Shown here piece after piece: positions 13,804 through 20,840 of a stretch of DNA of 25,794 bases. How positions within the stretch are numbered: the stretch's first letter is position 1; each line of letters opens with the position of its first letter. The notes below the pieces were generated by a model, which worked only from the letters and a program-made list of their open reading frames with translations, ran no database searches and had not been told where the DNA came from. The stretch is taken from contig JBFLZW010000053.1 in the NCBI GenBank assembly GCA_040755755.1, forward strand, positions 1-25,794, read 5' to 3'. Position numbers and translations under genes: made by a program. The DNA comes from a bacterium (GTDB taxonomy: Bacteria > SZUA-182 > DTGQ01).

Positions 13804-15033
13804 TTACTGCCCACTGCTGCCGCACTCCTGCGGAGTGAGGTAGCACTGAGGATCTTCCATCCAGGGATCGCCGTAAACCCGAAGGGCGCGCACCCGGAAG
13901 GAGCCTCCACAGGCATCAATCCACTGGCACTGACTGCACTTTCCCTTGAGCAGGGGCTTTCGGTTCTTCAATCCGGCCATGACAGGATCTCGAGTATCCA
14001 TCCAGATTTCCGAGAAGGGGCGCTCCCGGACATTGCCCAGCGTATGGTCCAGCCAGAATTGATCCGGGTGTACATTCCCGCAAAAGTCGATTTCACCGAT
14101 GCCGACACCGGTTGAATAAAGCCCTCCGCCATTCCATTTCAGCAGGCTCATGACTTCTTGCGCCCGCTGCGGGTTCTTCTGTTTCAATTTCAGGTACAGA
14201 TAGATCCCATCCACATGGTTGTCTACAGTCAGGATCTCTTTGGCCAGTCCGCGCCTGGCAAAGTCCTCGCTCCGCTGCAGGATAATGTCCATAGCCCTGC
14301 GGGATTCTTCAGCGGTCAGGTCATCGTGCTTGATATCGACTCCCCGGCCGGAATAGACCAGATGATAAAAACAGGCCCGGTCGATGTTTTCAGCCTCAAT
14401 GAAGTCAAAAATCCTGTGCAGATCCTGGGCATTTCTCCGGGTCAGGGTCAAGCGCAGCCCTACCCGCTGATCAACTTCGACGCAATTTCTGAATCCCCGC
14501 ATAGCCCGCTCGAAGGCACCCGCTACACCGCGGAACTGATCATTCACCTCGCCAATCCCATCCAGGCTGATGCCCACATAGGTAAAGCCCGTGTCTTTCA
14601 GTTTCCGGGCAACTTCTTCCGTGATCAGGGTGCCATTGGTTGACAGCGTCGGCTTCACTCCCTGCTCCAGAGCATAAGCGGCCAGTTCGAAAAGGTCCTT
14701 TCGAATCAACGGTTCACCACCGGAAAAAAGAATGGCCGGTACCTTGAATTTGCCAAGATCGGCCAGCATTGTTTTGGCTTCATCCGTGGTCAATTCTCCC
14801 TGATAGGAGATATTTTCAGAATCGGTATAACAGTGAACGCATTTCAAGTTGCAGGTTCTGGTCGAATTCCAGACCACAATGGGCCGCCTTGAGGAAGCGC
14901 TCGGAGGAACCCGGCTGGTCAGACCCTCCCAGCACTGCGGGAGCCTGTGGTGGCTTTTGTGTATCTTTTGGCCATAACGAATGTCATCACTGGGAGTTTC
15001 CTCTCCGCAGTATAGTCTGGTAATATTGATCAT
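13804..15033 (-). CDS. ahbC: Radical SAM/SPASM protein, AhbC-like 12,18-didecarboxysirohaem deacetylase
   Basis: This 409-aa protein is related to AhbC/NirJ, which remove acetate side chains from 12,18-didecarboxysirohaem in the alternative haem route of anaerobes. Evidence: the start MINITRLYCG with a following IRYG; radical SAM cysteines C61-x3-C65-x2-C68; LFSGGEPL; GISLDGIGEVNDQFRG; FYHLVYSGRG; VDNHVDG; VHPDQFW and LGNVRERPFSEIW; and C-terminal SPASM cysteines (CSQCQWIDACGG, DPQCYL). I chose the ATG at 15033, since family members begin there and AAAGGA lies just upstream; the longer frame to 15075 is unlikely. Other ahb genes are not in the window. A role on the neighbouring peptide cannot be excluded. 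Confidence 0.78.
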   Translation of the reverse strand: MINITRLYCGEETPSDDIRYGQKIHKSHHRLPQCWEGLTSRVPPSASSRRPIVVWNSTRTCNLKCVHCYTDSENISYQGELTTDEAKTMLADLGKFKVPAILFSGGEPLIRKDLFELAAYALEQGVKPTLSTNGTLITEEVARKLKDTGFTYVGISLDGIGEVNDQFRGVAGAFERAMRGFRNCVEVDQRVGLRLTLTRRNAQDLHRIFDFIEAENIDRACFYHLVYSGRGVDIKHDDLTAEESRRAMDIILQRSEDFARRGLAKEILTVDNHVDGIYLYLKLKQKNPQRAQEVMSLLKWNGGGLYSTGVGIGEIDFCGNVHPDQFWLDHTLGNVRERPFSEIWMDTRDPVMAGLKNRKPLLKGKCSQCQWIDACGGSFRVRALRVYGDPWMEDPQCYLTPQECGSSGQ

Positions 15034-15061
15034 GACGGTTTTCCTTTCAGTTTCAATGATC

Positions 15062-15137
15062 AGAGAACCTGACAAGCCAGGGGATTGGCGGCGAATTGCC
15101 AGCCAGGGGGTGAAAAATCCGGCCTCTGTGGTTCTCT
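15062..15137 (-). promoter_or_regulatory. Structured leader upstream of ahbC, class unknown
   Basis: Perfect 8-bp arms, AGAGAACC at 15062-15069 and GGTTCTCT at 15130-15137, enclose about 60 nt with further short stems (GGC/GCC-type). The element ends 28 nt before the ahbC start codon, a usual place for a cis-acting RNA. It does not match the cobalamin, SAM, Moco or c-di-GMP riboswitch cores as I know them. It could act from either strand. Apart from this and the precursor leader, 15034-15425 has no gene. Confidence 0.35.
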
Positions 15138-15349
15138 TCCGCTTTGCCTGTCAGCACGCACGGTATATTTGTCTGTACGGTGAATTATGCAGAGTGCATC
15201 CTCATCATAGCTTTTTTTTCCCCATTTTTCAATGCCGACTATCAGCATTCAGAATCCCCTTCAATTTGCCACGATATGTGCCCTTGATAACCGGCCATCC
15301 CGTACGTTAGCGATTTTACCTCCATTATACCGAGAACTAAGATACATCA

Positions 15350-15403
15350 AGTATATGTTTTTCATATACTATATCGAGATAAGGGAAAAGAGATACTCTT
15401 TTC
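15350..15403 (+). promoter_or_regulatory. Two inverted repeats in the leader of the peptide gene
   Basis: AGTATATG-TTTTT-CATATACT (15350-15370) and GAAAAGAG-ATA-CTCTTTTC (15385-15403) are two perfect 8-bp dyads. The second ends 7 nt before the GAGGAGGAG Shine-Dalgarno (15411-15419). They could be operators or leader hairpins that control the peptide gene. Confidence 0.45.
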
Positions 15404-15425
15404 ACTTAATGAGGAGGAGAAAATC

Positions 15426-15821
15426 ATGAAAAGAGAGGGAGAGAAAAATGTCTTTGTATTGCCCAATTCTCAGATAAAATTCACCTTCACTGAGGCATAT
15501 TCCCAGGAGGCGCTGGCTGATCTGACTCGTGATGTAGTAAGAGACCCTGAACTGGCCAGAAGATTCAGGGATGATCTCCAGGATGTCCTCGCCAGGGTTG
15601 GTATTCAGGTGACGAGTAAAAATTCCCGGAGAATTACGGATGAAGACATCCTGGTTGCCCTTGGACATCGGAGCGCTGAAAAGCAGACGGCTGCCGGCCC
15701 GTCCCGGATATTAGGACAGGGGCCTGAATATATCGTCGCTGTAGCTGTAGTAGCCGCAGTATTTCAGGGTTCCTCCAATCTGCCCGCACCCGAGGATGAG
15801 CAGGAGGTGGCCATAACCTGA
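15426..15821 (+). CDS. Candidate RiPP precursor, NHLP/Nif11-like leader
   Basis: This 131-aa protein has a very strong SD. Residues about 23-60 read like the leader of nitrile-hydratase-like or Nif11-like RiPP precursors: EALADLTRDVV, then DPELARRF, then DDLQDVLARVGI. A hydrophilic middle (61-100, containing ITDEDILVALG) is followed by a compact IVAVAVVAAVF segment (103-113) and an acidic Pro-containing tail. A Val/Ala-rich core is typical of peptides that are C-methylated or epimerised by radical SAM enzymes. A B12-type radical SAM gene follows in the same direction after 168 bp. An alternative is a small regulatory or membrane-associated protein. The family is not certain. Confidence 0.5.
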   Translation: MKREGEKNVFVLPNSQIKFTFTEAYSQEALADLTRDVVRDPELARRFRDDLQDVLARVGIQVTSKNSRRITDEDILVALGHRSAEKQTAAGPSRILGQGPEYIVAVAVVAAVFQGSSNLPAPEDEQEVAIT

Positions 15822-15867
15822 GAGGGGGAACGGACAGATTTAATCGATAAGGGAAAAAGGTTAAAGG

Positions 15868-15924
15868 TGCTTCTCCTCAACTGCTGGAAGACGCCAGCGC
15901 GTGACCACCAGTTGAGGAGGAGCA
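15868..15924 (+). promoter_or_regulatory. Nested hairpin between peptide and radical SAM genes
   Basis: A 16-bp stem (15868-15883 with 15909-15924, one G-U pair) contains an inner GCTGG-AAGACG-CCAGC hairpin (15883-15898, sharing its first base with the outer stem). There is no U-tract, so it is more likely an attenuator, processing site or mRNA stabiliser than a simple terminator. Such a structure could raise precursor over enzyme expression. Confidence 0.6.
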
Positions 15925-15989
15925 TTGTACAAAGAGAAAAGAATACGTTCTGAACGCAAGTACAGCCAAAAGGAGGGTGGGAAGCCGGA

Positions 15990-17369
15990 ATGCCCCAGCA
16001 GCCCTGTGTTGTGGTCAGTTGCCCGGTCATGTCTTTCGTAGATAATACCCTGGTCGCATCCATGCAGGATTCCTACCGTGATAGTCCGGCACTCGGTGTG
16101 TATCTGCTGGCAGCTCACCTTCACCGGAAGGGGTATCCGTGTGATGTGCTGGATTGGGTAGCTTCTCCGCAGCTTTCCCTTGAGGATGTTGTCTGCAGGC
16201 TGCTCAACTATGAAGTGGTACTCCTGAGTGCCAATTCACTCAACTGGGCGATAGCCAGGATTCTGGCCCGGAAGGTCAAAGAGCGCAATCCCGGAATCAA
16301 AACCTGCGTCGGCGGACCGCACCCCACCTGCTATCCTCGATCGATCATAGCCAGTGGATGCTTTGACGGTCTTTTCAGAGGAGAAGCGGATCGCTCCATT
16401 CACCTGGTTTGTGAAGTATTGCGATCGGGCAGGGAGCAGGAAATTCCCGGTTTTTTCCTGACTCGAAACGCAGCGGATAAAGCCAGTGCGGTCCAGGTCA
16501 TCCAGGAACCGGACCTGACCCGGTTCGACTGGCGGCCAGCCTATGATCTCATCCCCGACTCCCAATACGGGACCATACCGGTCCTGACCTCCCGGGGGTG
16601 CCGGTTCAACTGCACCTTCTGCTCAACTATCGGACACAGGAACTGGCGATCCTATCCGGCCCAAATCGCAGTCGAACAGCTCCTCTATGCACTCCCGCAT
16701 TGCCAGAGGACCCGCAGCAAAAAGATAAACATTGTTGATAATATCTTTACTGCCGATCATCAGCGAATTCTGGATCTCTGCAAGATGCTGCCGGAAGATG
16801 CCTTCCGCCGCAGGCTGACGTACGATGCCACCATTGACGATCTCAGGGACCAGGAGCTGCTCGAAGCTCTGGAGCCCTTTACCAGTGACCTGCTTGCCGG
16901 TGCGGAAGTCATCAGCCATGACGAGGCCCGGAAAATCCATAAAGCCGTCTCTCCTGAGCTGATCCAGCAGGCGGCCCAAAACCTGCACAAATATAATTTA
17001 GGCCAGAGGACCGTTTTCAGCTTCATCATCGGTTTCCCCTGGCATACAAAAGAAAACTGTATCAATACGCTCGAATTCGTCACCAATCTTATTCTGGACT
17101 ATGGAGTAAGGATTTACCTTCAGTGGTACTGGCCGATACCCGGCTCTGCTCTGTGGGATGAGCTTGAGCGGGAGCGAAAAATCGGGATCGAAGTAGTGGA
17201 TGAACCCGGATTCTTCCGCCGGAGCGAGTGGTTTTATGCGGTCAGAAACATGAGCTCTGAAGATGTCCAGATGGTTGATGAAAGAATACGGCCCGTACAG
17301 ATGCTCCTCTCAATCCGTCATGGCTCACCGGTGCGGCGTCCGCTGGAATATTCACCACCCATGATCTGA
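15990..17369 (+). CDS. B12-binding-domain radical SAM enzyme (BchE/P-methylase-like architecture)
   Basis: This 459-aa protein has an N-terminal cobalamin-binding-type Rossmann domain (residues about 1-150: SPALGVYLLAAHL, VVLLSANS, GGPHPT) that lacks the DxHxxG histidine. A radical SAM barrel follows with C204-x3-C208-x2-C211. Further on are NIVDNIFT, LLAGAEVIS, FSFIIGFPWHTKEN and YWPIPGSALWDE. This architecture is used by C-methyltransferases and ring-forming enzymes acting at unactivated carbons; the substrate here is unknown. The start is ATG with AGGAGGG 12 nt upstream. The peptide gene lies just upstream on the same strand, so it is the likely substrate (inference). No transporter or protease gene follows. 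Confidence 0.85.
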   Translation: MPQQPCVVVSCPVMSFVDNTLVASMQDSYRDSPALGVYLLAAHLHRKGYPCDVLDWVASPQLSLEDVVCRLLNYEVVLLSANSLNWAIARILARKVKERNPGIKTCVGGPHPTCYPRSIIASGCFDGLFRGEADRSIHLVCEVLRSGREQEIPGFFLTRNAADKASAVQVIQEPDLTRFDWRPAYDLIPDSQYGTIPVLTSRGCRFNCTFCSTIGHRNWRSYPAQIAVEQLLYALPHCQRTRSKKINIVDNIFTADHQRILDLCKMLPEDAFRRRLTYDATIDDLRDQELLEALEPFTSDLLAGAEVISHDEARKIHKAVSPELIQQAAQNLHKYNLGQRTVFSFIIGFPWHTKENCINTLEFVTNLILDYGVRIYLQWYWPIPGSALWDELERERKIGIEVVDEPGFFRRSEWFYAVRNMSSEDVQMVDERIRPVQMLLSIRHGSPVRRPLEYSPPMI

Positions 17370-17417
17370 AGGGTCGCAGACAGCAACAGACTGCACGAGA
17401 GGAGCAAAGGGAGAGAC

Positions 17418-17921
17418 TTACGTGTTCTTCCGCAAACCCCAGAGGATATCCTGCCCCGCCTGGATCACCACGATGCCATCGGGCTCAGGATCATGGAAGA
17501 CCATTACCCAATCAGCATCCTTGAGAAAAAACCGTAACCTTGAAGACAGGATTTCTAGGCGCTCAACCGGCTGATGGTCCCGGTCAGCCTCGTGTGCCCA
17601 CAGCTCAGCCATAATCTGTCTGCCTTTTATCATCGGCGGCGAAAGGATCGTGAACATTTTCTCCGGCTGAGTATGGGTTAATACCCATGAAGCTCTCGTG
17701 AGCCTTTTCAGGTGAGCAGGAAGATAACAGCAACTCAGCCAGATGAGACCTATGCCCAACAGCGAAATTATGCTGTATTTGCCGATAACTTCCGGCAGCC
17801 TTCCCGATGCAGGCAGCAAGAGAAGTATGATGGTTATAAGCCACCCCAGGGCCACAGATACCTTGGCCAGTATGGCTTCTTTGCGGAAAACAGCTTTCTC
17901 CTTGTCGGCCTGTATTCCCAT
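17418..17921 (-). CDS. Two-TM hypothetical protein
   Basis: This 167-aa protein has two hydrophobic segments (about residues 21-38 and 47-68) near the N-terminus, the second containing two adjacent Cys, followed by a soluble domain of about 95 residues with FTILSPPMIKGRQIM and DADWVMVFHDPEPDG. I do not recognise the family. It is the last gene of the leftward run that starts with the cytochrome, 32 bp behind the GNAT gene, and it converges on the radical SAM gene. The start SD is weak. Confidence 0.6.
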   Translation of the reverse strand: MGIQADKEKAVFRKEAILAKVSVALGWLITIILLLLPASGRLPEVIGKYSIISLLGIGLIWLSCCYLPAHLKRLTRASWVLTHTQPEKMFTILSPPMIKGRQIMAELWAHEADRDHQPVERLEILSSRLRFFLKDADWVMVFHDPEPDGIVVIQAGQDILWGLRKNT

Positions 17922-17953
17922 GCTGGTTCTCGGCGTATGTCCGGAAAAACCGG

Positions 17954-18403
17954 TTACAGCGTTAATGACATGGCAATTTCATCGCAATCGGGAAATTTCA
18001 CACATTTTATGCAGTCAGACCAGACTTTTTGAGGAAGTTTCGATTTATCAACCTGGTGAAAACCTACCTTTTCAAAAAACTCTTTTTTGTAAGTCAGAAG
18101 AAAGACCTGTTTGATGCCTAATTCCCTGCCTTCATCCAGGCAGCGCAAGGCCAGGGCTTTGCCGATGCCCTGATGCTGGAAGTCTTGATGCACAGCCATG
18201 GAGCGAATCTCGGCCAGGTCTTCCCAAATCACATGAAGGGAGGCAACACCCACAATTTGATTCTCAACCTGATAGACGAAAAATTCCCGGATCCGTTCAT
18301 AAACATCATGCAGGGACAAGGGAATGAGTAAACCATCGGCTGCGTAGAGGTTTACCAGTTGTTGAATCGCTTTTCCTTCACTTACCTTGGGTCGGATAAT
18401 CAT
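17954..18403 (-). CDS. Short ArgA-like GNAT N-acetyltransferase
   Basis: This 149-aa GNAT-fold protein has the acetyl-CoA loop as QHQGIGKAL (about residues 76-84) after EIRSMAVHQDF, then FEKVGFH. The C-terminal region with LPQKVWSDCIKC and FPDCDE is typical of the short, stand-alone N-acetylglutamate synthases (ArgA-like) of anaerobic bacteria, which start arginine synthesis. That assignment comes from the family pattern; no other arg gene is here. Its ATG overlaps the stop of the OFOR gamma gene by 1 nt, so it is translated with that operon. Confidence 0.78.
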   Translation of the reverse strand: MIIRPKVSEGKAIQQLVNLYAADGLLIPLSLHDVYERIREFFVYQVENQIVGVASLHVIWEDLAEIRSMAVHQDFQHQGIGKALALRCLDEGRELGIKQVFLLTYKKEFFEKVGFHQVDKSKLPQKVWSDCIKCVKFPDCDEIAMSLTL

Positions 18404-18960
18404 CAGTCGTTCTCTCCCCTGATGCAGTATTCAATTCCGGTCTGCAACACATTCAGATTCAAAGATACAAGTCCCTGTTCCTGAGAATTCATGAGTAACC
18501 GGATACTTTGTTCAACTCTCTCCCTGGGCACAATTCTTGTCCTGAAGCACAACGCCCCCAGCATCACCATATTGGCCAGCCTCGTATACCCTGACGCTGC
18601 TTTGGCAATTTCCAGGGCAGGTAAAAAAAGCGCGTCCACATCCCGGCGGATCGATTGGGGGCCGACAGGAGTGATGCCAGCCAATAGGAATCCTCCGCTG
18701 ACTACCGTATGAGCATATTTTTCCAGTGCCTGGCTGTTCATGGCGATTAAAATATCCGGCTTTTTCACCAGCGGAGAGCCAATATCCTCATCGGCGATAA
18801 TAACCATGCAATCGGCTATCCCGCCGCGCATTTCCGCACCATAGGAGGGAATCCAGGTCACCTGCCTGCCGTCCAGCATGCCTGCTGTGGCCAATATCTT
18901 GCCCAGAAGAAGCACTCCCTGGCCACCGGAGCCTGAAATCAAAATCCTTTTCTCTTTCAT
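18403..18960 (-). CDS. 2-oxoacid:ferredoxin oxidoreductase, gamma subunit
   Basis: This protein of about 185 aa has the gamma-domain signature GSGGQGVLLLGKIL (about residues 8-21) and SYGAEMRGG (about 40-48). Together with the alpha and beta subunits upstream it would oxidise a 2-oxoacid (2-oxoglutarate or a branched-chain keto acid) with CoA to acyl-CoA, CO2 and reduced ferredoxin. I chose the ATG at 18960; the TTG at 18966 is less likely. It follows the beta gene after 27 bp and overlaps the GNAT gene by 1 nt. Confidence 0.9.
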   Translation of the reverse strand: MKEKRILISGSGGQGVLLLGKILATAGMLDGRQVTWIPSYGAEMRGGIADCMVIIADEDIGSPLVKKPDILIAMNSQALEKYAHTVVSGGFLLAGITPVGPQSIRRDVDALFLPALEIAKAASGYTRLANMVMLGALCFRTRIVPRERVEQSIRLLMNSQEQGLVSLNLNVLQTGIEYCIRGEND

Positions 18961-18987
18961 CTGCAATTTCGATCTCTCTCTTTCGGT

Positions 18988-19719
18988 CTATCCCTTATAG
19001 ACTCCGAGCGGAAACGTCCTGGTCATGGTATCCTCGATCCATTGATTCGCTTCGAGCGGAGTCATCTTCCAGTTGGTCGGGCAGGCGGAGAGAACCTCCA
19101 CCAGGCTGAAACCCCGGTTTTCCATCTGCACCTGAAACGCCTTGCGGATAGCGTATCTGGCCTTTTTGATATGAACGGGATTATTGACTGCAACCCGTTC
19201 GATATAGGCAGGCCCATCCAGTGTGGCCAGAAGCTCGCAGACCCGCAGCGGGAAACCGTCCGTTCGCGGATCACGGCCCTGGGGCGTGGTTTTGGTTACC
19301 TGACCGGCTAAGGTTGTTGGTGCCATCTGGCCTCCGGTCATCCCGTAGGTAGCATTATTGACAAAAATAAACGTAACGTTTTCTCCCCGGTTGGCAGCAT
19401 GGACAGTTTCAGCCATGCCGATCGAGGCCAGATCCCCGTCTCCCTGATAGCTGAAAATGATATTTTCCGGTCTTGCCCGCTTCATGCCGGTAACTGCTGC
19501 CGGAGGACGGCCATGTGCGACCTCGATCATATCGACGTTGAAATAGTCGGAGGCGAATACCGCACAGCCTACCGGAGCAACGCCAATGGTTTTTTCCCCG
19601 ATAGCCAAAAAATCGATCGCTTCGGCAACCAGGCGATGGATGATTCCATGATGACATCCGGGGCAATACCGGAATGGTACATCTTTCAGCGATTTTGGCC
19701 GTGCAAAAACCTGATTCAT
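18988..19719 (-). CDS. 2-oxoacid:ferredoxin oxidoreductase, beta subunit (TPP-binding)
   Basis: This 243-aa subunit binds thiamine pyrophosphate. It carries RYCPGCHHGI near the N-terminus (first cluster/TPP motif), GCAVFASDYFNVD, the HGRPPAAVTGMK stretch, and the TPP/Mg motif GDGDLASIGM...FVNNATYGMTGGQ. The pattern is of KorB/VorA-type beta subunits. I chose the ATG at 19719 with AGGAA upstream; an in-frame ATG at 19746 is possible. In most genomes the alpha gene lies directly upstream; here a toxin-antitoxin module of about 0.9 kb separates them. Confidence 0.9.
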   Translation of the reverse strand: MNQVFARPKSLKDVPFRYCPGCHHGIIHRLVAEAIDFLAIGEKTIGVAPVGCAVFASDYFNVDMIEVAHGRPPAAVTGMKRARPENIIFSYQGDGDLASIGMAETVHAANRGENVTFIFVNNATYGMTGGQMAPTTLAGQVTKTTPQGRDPRTDGFPLRVCELLATLDGPAYIERVAVNNPVHIKKARYAIRKAFQVQMENRGFSLVEVLSACPTNWKMTPLEANQWIEDTMTRTFPLGVYKG

Positions 19720-19803
19720 GATTTTTTCCTGCCCTAACTGCCTCATGGAACCACGGGGTGAAGCTACCCGACCAGAGGTCTCTATTTTTTCAGTTTTAAT
19801 AGA

Positions 19804-20088
19804 TTATTCGTCAAATATCAAAGGATACTTTTCCGGTTCTTCCAGAGAATCTAATTCGATATCGATATCCAGTTCCTTCCAATGCATATGATTAGGTGAA
19901 AAAAATGTAACATGGAAAATTTTCTCCACTGGCAGGTTTTTGAACATGGGAAATTCTTTGAATGAAATAAAATATTCTGATCCTCGAATGAGTATCCATA
20001 TTCCATTTTTATTGATATCAGTTACTTCACATTCTAAAGTGCCTGCTCCACAGTTCGATAAGCTCATATTGAGCCTCGCTTCTTTCAT
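19804..20088 (-). CDS. DUF2442-like protein, third gene of the VapBC module
   Basis: This 94-aa protein has LECEVTDINKNGIWILIRG, FISFKEFPMFKNLPVEKI, HMHWKELDIDIELDSLEEPE and YPL at the end, which I recognise as the DUF2442 pattern. The ATG at 20088 overlaps the PIN stop by 4 nt (ATGA), so the two genes are coupled. The longer frame to 20181 reads through the PIN gene and is not supported. DUF2442 proteins often accompany DUF4160 or other toxin-antitoxin genes as likely antitoxins, so a third-component role is possible. Confidence 0.75.
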   Translation of the reverse strand: MKEARLNMSLSNCGAGTLECEVTDINKNGIWILIRGSEYFISFKEFPMFKNLPVEKIFHVTFFSPNHMHWKELDIDIELDSLEEPEKYPLIFDE

Positions 20089-20498
20089 AGTAATACGTGA
20101 AATCCTGCCTGTCTGAAATGCTTGTCCGTAGCCAGTGCTTCTTTTAATCCATGAGCTTCCATAACAACAAATGATATACAATCAGTCAAACTCCACTCTT
20201 TATCAGAGCGGGCGCAATAAAGTGACAAACCCGCATCAAAAAGTGTCGTGGAAGCAGGAATAACTGTGACATCTTGACTATCCCGCAGTGTTGAAACTGT
20301 ATCTTCGGCTTGTTTCCGAAAATGTAAGGCAGAAAGTCCATCAGCAACTTCAACTAATATATACTCCGTTGTTAGAAGGAGAATATGATTCCGGATCACT
20401 TCATCACGTCGGGAAATGGCTGTCTCATGCCACTTATCACCTTTATGCAATAAGGCGATCAGATAACTTGTATCGAGAAAATAAGTTTTATTCACCAT
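20085..20498 (-). CDS. PIN-domain RNase toxin (VapC-like)
   Basis: This 137-aa PIN domain has the four acidic residues expected for magnesium-dependent RNase activity: D9 (in FLDTSYLIALL), E50, D106 (in SLTDCISF) and D125 (in ATDKHF). VapC toxins cut specific RNAs and are held inactive by the antitoxin encoded upstream. It overlaps the antitoxin gene by 11 nt and the DUF2442 gene by 4 nt. Together these three genes form a compact operon inside the OFOR operon. Confidence 0.88.
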   Translation of the reverse strand: MVNKTYFLDTSYLIALLHKGDKWHETAISRRDEVIRNHILLLTTEYILVEVADGLSALHFRKQAEDTVSTLRDSQDVTVIPASTTLFDAGLSLYCARSDKEWSLTDCISFVVMEAHGLKEALATDKHFRQAGFHVLL

Positions 20499-20727
20499 TA
20501 TCTTTCAAACCACGAGTATAACGGTCAAAGTTTTCTGATAAGTCTGCTGGTCCCATATCAGTAGATAATCGAGTGATAGCTTCCAATGGATGCATCTCTT
20601 TTCCACCAGATACATCTCCTTTTTCATCTGAAATCACTATTACCCACTCTGTATTAGGTTTAATATCTAAAAATTCTCTGGGCAGAAATACCTTTCCATC
20701 AAACGTTGCACGGAGCTTCTTTACCAC
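20488..20727 (-). CDS. AbrB/VapB-type antitoxin
   Basis: This 79-aa protein starts at GTG with GGAGG well placed. The N-terminal VKKLRATFDGKVFLPREFLD resembles the swapped-hairpin/AbrB-like or DUF104-type DNA-binding module. The C-terminal tail (about 50-79) would wrap the PIN toxin. It overlaps the PIN gene by 11 nt. Family assignment is by pattern and position. Confidence 0.72.
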   Translation of the reverse strand: MVKKLRATFDGKVFLPREFLDIKPNTEWVIVISDEKGDVSGGKEMHPLEAITRLSTDMGPADLSENFDRYTRGLKDNGE

Positions 20728-20840
20728 TCTCGTTCCTCCAAACTTATTTTAATCCACGTTATGGCCTTGAGGTTCTTTAAATTTTTGAGTGAAACTTCAG
20801 CCTTCAACGTAAGTTATTTTAATATAAAAACCACACAAAT

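Noticed and set aside
15034-15075. Longer start for ahbC
   Set aside because: The extra 14 residues are not family-like, while the ATG at 15033 has a proper SD and begins with the conserved MINITRLYCG.
15062-15137. Cobalamin riboswitch, suggested by GGTGAAAAATCCGG on the plus strand
   Set aside because: The other core elements (the CCCGCAACTGT-like and B12-box segments) are absent or out of order.
15062-15140. tRNA-like fold
   Set aside because: There is no T-loop GGTTCGAATCC, no 7-bp acceptor stem with CCA-type end, and no plausible anticodon arm.
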